A DNA stretch of 64,000 bases, taken from NCBI GenBank assembly GCA_021850485.1, contig JAJZLY010000025.1, positions 124,001 through 188,000 of the forward strand. Reading direction: 5' to 3'. Numbering within the stretch: position 1 is the stretch's first letter; every line of letters starts with the position of its first letter. Below the pieces are notes generated by a model. The model worked only from the letters and a program-made list of their open reading frames with translations, searched no databases and was not told where the DNA came from. Shown piece by piece: positions 56,800 through 64,000 of this stretch. This DNA comes from Bacillota bacterium. GTDB lineage: Bacteria > Bacillota > Sulfobacillia > JAJZYS01 > JAJZLH01. Both the position numbers and the translations under genes were made by a program.

Positions 56800-58347
56800 A
56801 TGACGGTGAGACGCGGTATTGGGGCACGGATCGCCTGGGGTTACGGCATCGGGGCGCTATTGCTGATTGTGGTGGCGGTGATCGGCATCACGGCGATCAA
56901 TCGGACCACGACGTCGTTTAAGTCCACCATCTCGGATCTGAACGTGCACCTGACGGCGGATCTGACCGTCAAGGGCACCTATGAGGAGACCACCGTCGAC
57001 TACCTGCGCTATCGGTTGACCGCCAACCCGAGTGATCTGACCACTTACCAGCAAGAGGATGCTCGAACCCAACAGGAACTGTTGGCCTTAGCCAAAGAGG
57101 CCCCGGTCTGGGAACAGGCAGTCACGTTATTTGCCTCCTGGAACACAGGAGCTCAGGCGTCCTTGGCCGCCGCCAGGGCCGGTCAGGCGGCGACCGCCAA
57201 TCAGATCTACCAAAGCCAGGTCGTTCCCGTGCACAGCGCATTGCTGGCCTTCATCGATCAGCGGGTGGCCCAGCGCGAGGCGATCGTCGCAGCGCAAGAG
57301 CGGGCCGCTGCCGCCACCGCCGGACAGGCGCTTTGGATCCTGGCCCTGGCCAGTGGGGTCGCCCTGCTGTGCCTGATTCTGGCGGCCTGGATTCTCATCC
57401 GCTCCATCTCCTCCAGCTTGCGGTCGGCGATCACCACCTTGGGTAGCGCCGCAGCCGAACTACTGGCCGCCAGCAGCCAACAGGCGGCAGGAACAGCCGA
57501 GGAAGCGGCGGCGGTGCAACAGACCACCACCACCATCGAAGAACTGAAACAGACCGTCCAGGTCGCAGCGCACAAGGCTGAAGCGGTGGTGGAGGCGGCG
57601 CAGAAGACTGTCCAGGTGTCGGAGAGTGGACGCCAGGCGGTGGCGGACACCGTCTTGCGCATGCAGGAGGTGCGCAAGCAGATGCAGAGTCTGGCCGAGC
57701 GCACCGTGGCACTGAGTGAGCAGAGCCAAGCCATTGGCGGTATCACCACTACCGTCAGTGACCTCGCCGAGCAGTCGAACCTACTGGCCGTGAATGCGGC
57801 CATTGAGGCGGCCAAAGCGGGAGAGGCTGGCCGCGGATTCGGCGTGGTGGCAGCGGAAGTGCGCAGCCTCGCCACCCAGTCCAAGCAGGCCACAGAGCAG
57901 GTGCGCGCCATCCTGACCGAAATCCAGCGAGCCACTCAGGCCGCGGTGATGGCGGTGGAACAGGGCGTCAAGTCGGTAGAGGCTGGGGAATCTGTGGCCG
58001 TCCTTGGCGGCGAGGCCATCTCGCAGCTGACCGAGAGCATCGATACCTCCACCCAGATGGCACACCAGATTCTGGCTTCGTCTCAGCAGCAGGTGGTGGG
58101 TGTCGATCAGATCAGTATGGCGATGGAGAACATCAATCAGTCGTCGGTCCAAAATATGGCCTCGACCCGTCAAGTCGAGCAGGCCGCACAGAATCTGAAC
58201 GACCTGGCCGGGTCGCTCAGCGACCTTTTGGAGGGACCGGGGCAGCGCTCTCCTGGTGCGACCGACCGTGGGCCCTCAGCGGCGGCGCATAGGTCGGCGC
58301 GAGGACCGCGGCGATCGCAAGGAGGCGACGATGAACCAGGACGATGA
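56800..58347 (+). CDS. membrane methyl-accepting chemotaxis protein (WspA-like)
   Basis: A 515-residue transducer. TM1 is at about 12-34, a helical extracytoplasmic sensor of four-helix-bundle type at about 35-177, and TM2 at about 178-200. The cytoplasmic signalling domain has the conserved tip L-A-E-Q-S-N-L-L-A-V-N-A-A-I-E-A and A-G-E-A-G-R-G-F-G-V-V-A-A-E-V-R. No clear HAMP domain stands between TM2 and the signalling helices, and there is no C-terminal CheR-tethering pentapeptide. ATG 56800 or GTG 56806 is the start; the second is better spaced from GGGGG. The stop overlaps cheA by 17 bases. Confidence 0.92.
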   Translation: MTVRRGIGARIAWGYGIGALLLIVVAVIGITAINRTTTSFKSTISDLNVHLTADLTVKGTYEETTVDYLRYRLTANPSDLTTYQQEDARTQQELLALAKEAPVWEQAVTLFASWNTGAQASLAAARAGQAATANQIYQSQVVPVHSALLAFIDQRVAQREAIVAAQERAAAATAGQALWILALASGVALLCLILAAWILIRSISSSLRSAITTLGSAAAELLAASSQQAAGTAEEAAAVQQTTTTIEELKQTVQVAAHKAEAVVEAAQKTVQVSESGRQAVADTVLRMQEVRKQMQSLAERTVALSEQSQAIGGITTTVSDLAEQSNLLAVNAAIEAAKAGEAGRGFGVVAAEVRSLATQSKQATEQVRAILTEIQRATQAAVMAVEQGVKSVEAGESVAVLGGEAISQLTESIDTSTQMAHQILASSQQQVVGVDQISMAMENINQSSVQNMASTRQVEQAAQNLNDLAGSLSDLLEGPGQRSPGATDRGPSAAAHRSARGPRRSQGGDDEPGR

Positions 58348-60463
58348 GCTCCGACAGCGCCTGGAAGTCATCTTCCGGATGGAGGCCCAAGATCACCTGC
58401 AGGCGATGGTCACCCATCTTTTGTCACTGCAGCGTGATTTGGGGGCCGATGAACAAAAGGAGCACGTCGAAGGGTTGTTTCGCGCTGTTCACACTCTGAA
58501 GGGGGCTGCCCGATCGGTCGGGTTGGAACAGATCGAGGGCCTGTGCCAAGCGGCAGAAAGTGTGATGAGCCGCCTGGTGCAGGGGGTGACGGCCGTGACG
58601 CCCGCTCTGGTCGACTTGCTCCAAGACACCGTGGCCGAGATTACCCGGGCCGTCGCCGGCGATCACGATGCAGGGCGTGGCCAAGCGCTGATTGGCCGCC
58701 TGGAGGCGACCGCAACCATATCCGGGCAGATGCCTGATCCCTCGCAAATGGTTACCGCTCAACCGCGCCGGTCACCGGGTGCCACGGTGGGGGCTCCCGC
58801 TGATGGCAGCATTCGTGTCTCCACCGCCCTCCTTGATTCGCTGATTTTCCGAGCCCAGGATCTGACCGTGGCCAAGCTGGCCGCCGCGGCGCAGGTGCCA
58901 AGGTTGGCGGCACTGGTCGCTTCCATCGCGGCCCTGCATGGAAGTACATCTGCGGAGTCTGACCTGAGTGCCCTGGAGACCCGGTCCCGCACCATGCTGG
59001 GCCATCTCCAGCAAGATGCCACCGCCCTTGGCCGGGCGGTCGATGCGCTGCAGCGAGAGATCCGGCACATTCGGATGGCGCCCGCCTCCACAGTCGTGGA
59101 TCTATTCCCGCTGATGGTGCGCGACCTAGAGCGGGAGAACGGCAAACAGGTGGAATGGTCGACCAACGGCACGGAGCTGGCACTGGACCGAAAAGTGCTG
59201 GAGACGATTAAGGATCCGCTGATCCATCTGGTGCGAAACGCCGTGGATCACGGCATCGAGTCACCGGCAGTACGACTGGCTGCCGGCAAACCAGCCCGCG
59301 GACAATTGACCCTCTCCTTGACCCCGCGCGAGGGGGAGCAGATCGAGATCCGCCTCGCCGACGATGGAGGCGGGCTGGACCTGCAAGAGATCCGGGCCAC
59401 CGCCGTGCGCGCCCGGTTGCTGACCACGGAGGAAGCCCAGGCCCTGGATGATGAGCAGGCCCAGGAGTTGGTGTTTCGATCTGGCTTCAGCACCAGTCCG
59501 ATCATCACGCGCGTCTCCGGCCGTGGCCTCGGCATGGCCATCGTTCGGGAACGGGTGGAGAGCCTCGGTGGGTCGGTACGCCTGAAGAGCGAACCAAAGC
59601 GGGGGACGACCGTGACCCTGGTGGTGCCGAGCACCATCACCACCTTCCGTGGTCTAATGGTGCGCGAGCGCACTCAGCGCCTTCTGATCGCCCTCGACGC
59701 AGTCGAACGGGTCATGCAGATCGCACCAGAGCAGATCCAGCACCTCGAGGGTCGGCCGACGGTACTCGTTGAGCAGGTTGCGGTCCCCTGCCTGCGCTTG
59801 GGTGATGCCCTCGGCCTAGAGGAGACGACGGCTCGGCAGCCAGCCGCTGATGCCGCTCTCCCGTGCGTGGTTGTCCAGAGCGGCGACCAGCGAGTGGCGC
59901 TCTTGGTGGACGCCGTCGACGGGGACTGCGAGGCCGTGATCAAAGAACTCGAGAGCCCGTTGGTACATGTCCGAAACGTGGCAGGGGCAGCGCTGTTGGC
60001 CAGCGGCGAGATCATGGTCATCTTGCGCGTGTCTGACCTGGCTCAGTACGCTCAGGGCTACCGGCGCCCGCCGGCCGCCGAGCCCGATTCGACACGTCGG
60101 CGGGCCACCATCTTGGTGGTGGACGACTCGATCACGACCCGTACGGTCGAAAAGAACATCCTGGAGGTTGCCGGATTCAACGTGTCGGTGGCGGCCGATG
60201 GAATTGAGGCCTGGGAGATGCTCGGCCACCAGACCTTTGATCTGGTGGTGTCTGACGTGGACATGCCGCGGATGGACGGGTTTGAACTGACCGAGCGGAT
60301 CCGTGCCCATCCGCCACTGAAGGACCTGCCGATCGTCCTGGTCACCGCTCTGGAGTCACGGGGCGATAAAGAGCGAGGCGTCCGCTTGGGTGCGAACGCC
60401 TATCTGTTCAAATCCAGCTTTGCCGAATCCAACCTGCTTGAGATCGTGAGTAGGCTGATCTGA
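58331..60463 (+). CDS. hybrid chemotaxis kinase CheA with C-terminal receiver (WspE-like)
   Basis: Domains in order: Hpt (H54 in A-V-H-T-L-K-G-A-A-R), linker, HATPase (L-V-R-N-A-V-D-H-G-I-E; D-D-G-G-G-L; G-R-G-L-G-M-A), a CheW-like domain, then a full receiver (I-L-V-V-D-D-S-I-T-T-R; phosphoacceptor in V-V-S-D-V-D-M-P-R). At 710 residues it is a CheA-CheY fusion, the WspE architecture. ATG 58331 has GGAGG 5 bases upstream; the longer frame runs inside the receptor gene. It should phosphorylate CheB and the REC-EAL protein downstream. Confidence 0.94.
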   Translation: MNQDDELRQRLEVIFRMEAQDHLQAMVTHLLSLQRDLGADEQKEHVEGLFRAVHTLKGAARSVGLEQIEGLCQAAESVMSRLVQGVTAVTPALVDLLQDTVAEITRAVAGDHDAGRGQALIGRLEATATISGQMPDPSQMVTAQPRRSPGATVGAPADGSIRVSTALLDSLIFRAQDLTVAKLAAAAQVPRLAALVASIAALHGSTSAESDLSALETRSRTMLGHLQQDATALGRAVDALQREIRHIRMAPASTVVDLFPLMVRDLERENGKQVEWSTNGTELALDRKVLETIKDPLIHLVRNAVDHGIESPAVRLAAGKPARGQLTLSLTPREGEQIEIRLADDGGGLDLQEIRATAVRARLLTTEEAQALDDEQAQELVFRSGFSTSPIITRVSGRGLGMAIVRERVESLGGSVRLKSEPKRGTTVTLVVPSTITTFRGLMVRERTQRLLIALDAVERVMQIAPEQIQHLEGRPTVLVEQVAVPCLRLGDALGLEETTARQPAADAALPCVVVQSGDQRVALLVDAVDGDCEAVIKELESPLVHVRNVAGAALLASGEIMVILRVSDLAQYAQGYRRPPAAEPDSTRRRATILVVDDSITTRTVEKNILEVAGFNVSVAADGIEAWEMLGHQTFDLVVSDVDMPRMDGFELTERIRAHPPLKDLPIVLVTALESRGDKERGVRLGANAYLFKSSFAESNLLEIVSRLI

Positions 60464-60483
60464 CCGACATGGGGGCAGTACGC

Positions 60484-61518
60484 ATGTTCAGAGTCCTGGT
60501 CGTCGAGGATTCGCCGGTTGCGCGGGAGCTGATTACGCATCTGCTCACCCGTGACCCGCAGATCACGGTGACTGCGGTCGCTGGCGACGGCGTGGAAGCC
60601 GTCCGCCTGACCCAGGAGCTGCAACCCGATGTGATCCTGATGGACGTGCACATGCCGCGCATGAACGGGCTGGAAGCCACCAGGGAGATCATGCGCACCA
60701 CTCCGACCCCGATCGTGGTGATGAGCGCTACGTCAGTTGGCACCGAGGCGGCGATGGTTTTCGAGGCGACCCAGGCCGGGGCCTTGACCTTCGTCCAAAA
60801 GCCAGGTGCCGCCGCATCTGACCAAGACGGTGCCCACCGCTTGGTGGAGATGGTCAAGGCGATGGCGGAGGTCAAGGTCATCGGCCGCCGGCATCAGCGG
60901 TCAGGGCCACCTCGGGAAGTCGTCGCGCCGGCGACACGGCCGAGTCAGGCAGTGCGGGTGATCGCCATCGGCGCCTCCACAGGCGGGCCACCTGCCCTGA
61001 TGGCGATTTTAAAGGCCCTTCCCCGCAACTTCGCACTGCCGGTGGTGATGGTGCAGCACATCACGCCTGGCTTCACCGAGGGACTGGCGACGTGGTTGGC
61101 GTCAGCCAGTTCATTCGATGTCCAGGTGGCGAGAGACGGGGAAGTGTTGCAAGGCGGCCGCGCCTATCTGCCGCCCGACGGCGTGCAGGTGGTGGTGGCT
61201 GCGGGAAACCGCATCCAATTGGTCCCACGGCTTCCCGAACAGACCTTTTGCCCGTCGATCGATCGCCTATTTAAATCGGTGGCCGAGGTGTTCGGGCCAG
61301 CGGCCCTCGGCATCATCCTGACCGGGATGGGCCGGGACGGCGCGGAGGGGTTGCGCCGGATGCGGGAATCCGGCGGTCTGACCATCGCTCAGGACGAGGC
61401 CAGCAGTGCTGTCTTCGGGATGCCGAAGGAAGCTGCCCGGCTGAAGGCCGCGATCTATGTGTTGCCGCTGACCAAGATTCCTGGCCTGATCGTCGAAAAC
61501 GTGGCTAGGGGGGTTTGA
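60484..61518 (+). CDS. protein-glutamate methylesterase CheB (WspF-like)
   Basis: Residues 1-120 are a receiver with D54 in I-L-M-D-V-H-M-P. The C-terminal esterase has S165 in I-G-A-S-T-G-G-P-P, H192 in V-Q-H-I-T-P-G and D285 in G-M-G-R-D-G-A, the catalytic triad. It removes methyl groups added by CheR and provides adaptation. ATG 60484, 8 bases after GGGGG, is preferred over ATG 60469. Confidence 0.94.
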   Translation: MFRVLVVEDSPVARELITHLLTRDPQITVTAVAGDGVEAVRLTQELQPDVILMDVHMPRMNGLEATREIMRTTPTPIVVMSATSVGTEAAMVFEATQAGALTFVQKPGAAASDQDGAHRLVEMVKAMAEVKVIGRRHQRSGPPREVVAPATRPSQAVRVIAIGASTGGPPALMAILKALPRNFALPVVMVQHITPGFTEGLATWLASASSFDVQVARDGEVLQGGRAYLPPDGVQVVVAAGNRIQLVPRLPEQTFCPSIDRLFKSVAEVFGPAALGIILTGMGRDGAEGLRRMRESGGLTIAQDEASSAVFGMPKEAARLKAAIYVLPLTKIPGLIVENVARGV

Positions 61519-61519
61519 A

Positions 61520-62821
61520 GTGGAAAGCGCAGCCTACTCAGTTTTGGTGCTGGAAGACAGCCCCACCCAGGCGGAACGCCTGCGCCAACTGCTGACTGGA
61601 GAGGGCTACCAGGTCACGGTGGCGGAAAACGGTCAGCGGGGACTCGAATTGGCGCATGCCTCGCTGCCCGATCTGGTGATCAGTGACGTGCTGATGCCGG
61701 AGTTGGACGGCTTCTCGTTCTGCCGGGCGATGAAGGCCGACGAGGCCACGCGCCATGTTCCCCTGGTCCTTCTGACCACCGAGAATTCCCCGCTGGACGT
61801 GATTGTTGGCCTGGAGCGGGGCGCCGCCAACTTCATCACCAAACCCTACGAGCCAGCGTATCTGTTGCAGACGATCGCCCGCATCTTGCACAACGTGGCC
61901 GGGCAGAAGGAGGGCTCACTGGCGGCGGACAGCATTTTGCACATCGGTGAGCGTGAGGTTTCCGTGCCCACCGACCGCCAACAGATCATCGAGCTGTTGG
62001 TCTCATTGACCGTCGGCACCGACGCCAGCCGAAAGGTGGAAAGCCAGATCCTGACCGACAGCTACAACCAGCAAATCGGCCAACTGGACGCCATCAGGAG
62101 CGCCTTGGACAACGAGCAGTTCGTCCACTATTATCAGCCGATCCTCGACCTCAGACGAGGCGTCATCGTGCAAGATGAGCTGCTGTTGCGGATGGTCAAC
62201 GAGACCGGCCAGATCATTCCGCCCGACCAATTTTTGCCGCTGGCGGAATCGTCCGGCCTGATCAGCCGCATCGACATCAGCGTGCTGCAGTGGGCGATCA
62301 AGGTCCTCCGCCAGCACCACGAGGAGGGCCATCCGCTGCGCTTGTCGATCAACATCTCCGGGCAATCGCTGCTGCGGCCCAGCGTCGTCGAGCGGGTGAA
62401 CGACCTAATGGCTCTGATGAAGGTCGATCCCTCATATTTGATGCTGGAGATCACCGAGACGTCGGTCATTTCGGATATGACCCAGGCCAACCGGGCGATC
62501 GAGGCGTTGCAGAATCGAGGGTGTCAATTTGCACTGGACGACTTCGGGGTCGGCTTTTCGTCACTCGACTACCTCAAGCGGCTACCAGTGGACATCGTCA
62601 AGATTGATGGCAGCTTCGTGCGCAACCTTGTCGATAAGCCGACAGACCAGCGGCTGGTGCAGGCCATGACTGAGATGGCGCACGATCTGGGCAAGCGGGT
62701 GGTGGCCGAGTTTGTCGGCGATCAGGCGACGTTGGATCTGCTGGCAGGGTACGGAGTCGACTTTGGCCAGGGGTATTTGATCGGACGGCCAGGGCCGGAC
62801 CCCCATCCCCCGACAGCCTGA
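61520..62821 (+). CDS. response regulator with EAL c-di-GMP phosphodiesterase output
   Basis: An N-terminal receiver has D56 in V-I-S-D-V-L-M-P. A linker (about 125-195) leads to an EAL domain. Catalytic residues are present: E220 in the D-E-L-L-L-R variant of E-x-L, N278, E310 in L-E-I-T-E-T, D340-D341 in L-D-D-F-G-V-G, K361 in V-K-I-D, E397 and Q417 in F-G-Q-G. Phosphorylation by the CheA hybrid should switch c-di-GMP hydrolysis. In the Wsp system this place is held by WspR, a REC-GGDEF cyclase, so the output sign is reversed here. GTG 61520 follows GGGGGG at 6 bases, one base after the cheB stop. Confidence 0.93.
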   Translation: MESAAYSVLVLEDSPTQAERLRQLLTGEGYQVTVAENGQRGLELAHASLPDLVISDVLMPELDGFSFCRAMKADEATRHVPLVLLTTENSPLDVIVGLERGAANFITKPYEPAYLLQTIARILHNVAGQKEGSLAADSILHIGEREVSVPTDRQQIIELLVSLTVGTDASRKVESQILTDSYNQQIGQLDAIRSALDNEQFVHYYQPILDLRRGVIVQDELLLRMVNETGQIIPPDQFLPLAESSGLISRIDISVLQWAIKVLRQHHEEGHPLRLSINISGQSLLRPSVVERVNDLMALMKVDPSYLMLEITETSVISDMTQANRAIEALQNRGCQFALDDFGVGFSSLDYLKRLPVDIVKIDGSFVRNLVDKPTDQRLVQAMTEMAHDLGKRVVAEFVGDQATLDLLAGYGVDFGQGYLIGRPGPDPHPPTA

Positions 62822-62980
62822 CCGCCAGCGCTGCAAACTCTCGGGACCGAGGAGAGGCCTCACCCGGCTCCACTGGGCGGGTCGGTGTGACCCTGTCCGA
62901 GGAAGGATGGCCATTGGCTGGCGGCTGACGAAGGAATCTCTCTCCCAAAACACGATCAGTGTCTGGCCGGCGGTGTCTCG

Positions 62981-63030
62981 TCCGACACAGACCTGACGAT
63001 GACAGTTGAGTCTTTGTCCTCTGGGTCTTT
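62981..63030 (-). repeat. 50-bp near-copy of part of the HTH replication-type gene
   Basis: These 50 bases match 41581-41630 with three mismatches. On the minus strand they would encode the segment D-S-T-V-I-V-R-S-V-S-D found in the intact gene. The terminator-like hairpin at 63113-63132 lies upstream of it on that strand, as one does upstream of the intact gene, so this may be an internally deleted copy of the leader plus gene. Confidence 0.75.
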
Positions 63031-63112
63031 CTTATGGTGGAGCGGAACCCTGGTTCCGTTTTGCTCGATCGCGCTGGCTCCGACTGTCGTTGACAAAGCC
63101 AGCAACAAAGAG

Positions 63113-63132
63113 GGCCGCCCCGAAGGACGGCC
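63113..63132 (-). terminator. terminator-like hairpin in the remnant region
   Basis: An 8-base stem with one G:U or mismatch position (63113-63120 with 63125-63132, loop of 4) is followed on the minus strand by CTCTTTGTTG. It resembles the hairpin at 42088-42107 upstream of the intact HTH gene. Confidence 0.45.
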
Positions 63133-63479
63133 AAAGCCCTCATCCGCACACCGTCGGAGCCGCTTACTTGAGGGAGACGCTGGTTGGCGCCCTCACCGAC
63201 TCGAGACTGGGGCTGCGTATCGCATCCGAGGTCGGGCCGGACCAGCCAGTGCACAAGTTTCCTCACCTCCAGTTGAGGCACCTCGCAGGTCGACTGGAGA
63301 CACCGGGCGCCGTCGTGGCCACAACTTGGTGACGATCCCCCAGGAATAGCGTTGTTGGGAGAGGAACGACCGCTGAAGAAAGTTCCCATCGTGTCCGCTT
63401 GGTCACCCGGCTGGAAGGCCATTGCTTCTCGGTGGGCTGGCCACCGGCCGTGGTCCGCTACTTTAAGGAGGGCTCCCTG

Positions 63480-64000
63480 GTGTCTGATCTGACCTTCTTC
63501 GAAAAGGCGAGGCTTGAGCGGCTCTTCGGGATGGCTGGCGGCTACGCGCTAGGTTTCACTAACGCCACCTTTGCGAGGTTCTTCGCAGAGACTGCGCATG
63601 TCCAAATCTACGATGCCGCCTTCGATGGGTACGGCGACTCGAAGGCTAACCGCATGCGCAGCTTTTGGGCTGCCGCAAACAACGATCTCGTCGGCAAGGT
63701 TATCGAAGCTCTCATTACCTACGGGGAAGCAGAGAAGACAATCACGGACGATCCCGAGCTCATAACTGAATGTCGCAGGATATCGGCGCGGTTACTAACG
63801 GCTGGCCCTGTCCCTGAACTTGATGTGCTGACGTCGACCATGGACAGCCTAGACTTTGAGGCAGTTTCGGAGCAGGTTCGCGCCGCCATTGAAAGGCATC
63901 AACCCGAGGCGGCTCTGGATCGACTGCACACCTTCGTAGTGCGGTATGTTCGTAGACTCTGCAGCGAGCATGGCATCACCGTGGATCAGGAGAAGCCGCT
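63480..64000 (+). CDS. abortive-infection (Abi_C / AbiJ-type) family protein, 5' part
   Basis: An uninterrupted frame starts at GTG 63480, 8 bases after AAGGAGG, and runs off the window edge, giving about 173 residues. The N-terminus resembles the region in front of Abi_C domains: K-A-R-L-E-R-L-F-G-M-A-G-G-Y, then F-T-N-A-T-F-A-R-F-F, then G-Y-G-D-S-K-A-N-R-M-R-S-F-W and V-G-K-V-I-E-A-L. Known relatives act in phage defence by halting growth of infected cells. The C-terminal domain lies outside. Because it has no stop inside the window it could be missed by simple frame searches. Confidence 0.7.
   Translation, partial: MSDLTFFEKARLERLFGMAGGYALGFTNATFARFFAETAHVQIYDAAFDGYGDSKANRMRSFWAAANNDLVGKVIEALITYGEAEKTITDDPELITECRRISARLLTAGPVPELDVLTSTMDSLDFEAVSEQVRAAIERHQPEAALDRLHTFVVRYVRRLCSEHGITVDQEKP

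Larger units (their letters stand above)
62822..63479. other. decayed non-coding stretch with gene remnant
   Basis: No intact gene is seen in these 658 bases. It contains a 50-base near-copy of the 41-42 kb HTH gene (62981-63030) and a terminator-like hairpin (63113-63120 with 63125-63132). AAGGAGG at the right end serves the abortive-infection gene. The stretch looks like relics of another or an older mobile element. Confidence 0.6.

Noticed and set aside
36245-64000. attR copy of the tRNA-Ala 3' end
   Set aside because: I looked for the TTCGATTCCCCCC-type sequence to the right of the tRNA and did not see one.

Overview
The window reads as chromosome of a high-GC, endospore-lineage Bacillota (Firmicutes). 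Evidence: a PyrR-type pyrimidine operon with the PyrK/PyrD class 1B pair, a T-box leader on ileS, DivIVA and SepF beside the division genes, SpoIIM-like and SpoVG-like proteins, an AbrB-type regulator, the mraZ-rsmH-ftsL division/cell-wall (dcw) order, and heavy use of GTG and TTG starts with strong GGAGG ribosome sites. The mixture suggests a deep-branching high-GC class (Symbiobacterium / Thermaerobacter / Sulfobacillus-like). That placement is inference and no species can be named.

Left part (1-36.3 kb) is ordinary core chromosome. The 3' end of rqcH and a lipoprotein gene lie on the plus strand. A very long minus-strand array then runs from a promoter and ileS T-box (about 19.06 kb) through ileS, lspA, rluD, pyrR, pyrB, pyrC, carA, carB, pyrK, pyrD, pyrF, pyrE, a hotdog thioesterase, a thiolase, a 3-hydroxyacyl-CoA dehydrogenase and nfo. 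Nearly every junction is an ATGA/GTGA-type overlap. A plus-strand trio (extradiol-dioxygenase-like, unknown, SpoIIM-like) converges on a second minus-strand block: pgeF, yggS, sepF, yggT, divIVA and an orphan DNA methyltransferase. A creatininase-family gene points the other way. The dcw cluster follows (mraZ, rsmH, ftsL, murE, murF, mraY, ftsW, murG, murB, ftsQ, ftsZ), lacking ftsI, murD, murC and ftsA.

Middle part (36.3-54 kb) is accessory. A tRNA-Ala(CGC) gene is followed directly by a tyrosine integrase and an excisionase-like gene, the usual layout of an element integrated at a tRNA. Its cargo includes two XRE regulators, an AbrB-type regulator, a mobile EAL phosphodiesterase, an HTH replication-type protein, and a defence block. 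The defence block holds two adjacent CD-NTases coupled to a SLATT 2-TM effector, a PaeR7I/XhoI-type restriction endonuclease with its methyltransferase, and a membrane coiled-coil protein. An ArdC-like antirestriction metallopeptidase and a SpoVG-like protein in a small-gene operon come next. An IS21-family element with a frameshifted istA and an IS4/Tn5-like transposase remnant close this part. No right attachment site was found.

Right part (54.3-62.8 kb) is one plus-strand chemosensory operon: cheW, cheR-TPR, cheW, mcp, cheA-REC hybrid, cheB, and a REC-EAL response regulator. Its composition matches the Wsp surface-sensing system, except that the output is a c-di-GMP phosphodiesterase instead of the REC-GGDEF cyclase WspR. 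Beyond it is decayed DNA carrying a 50-bp near-copy of part of the 41-42 kb HTH gene, and then the start of an abortive-infection-type gene that runs off the right edge.
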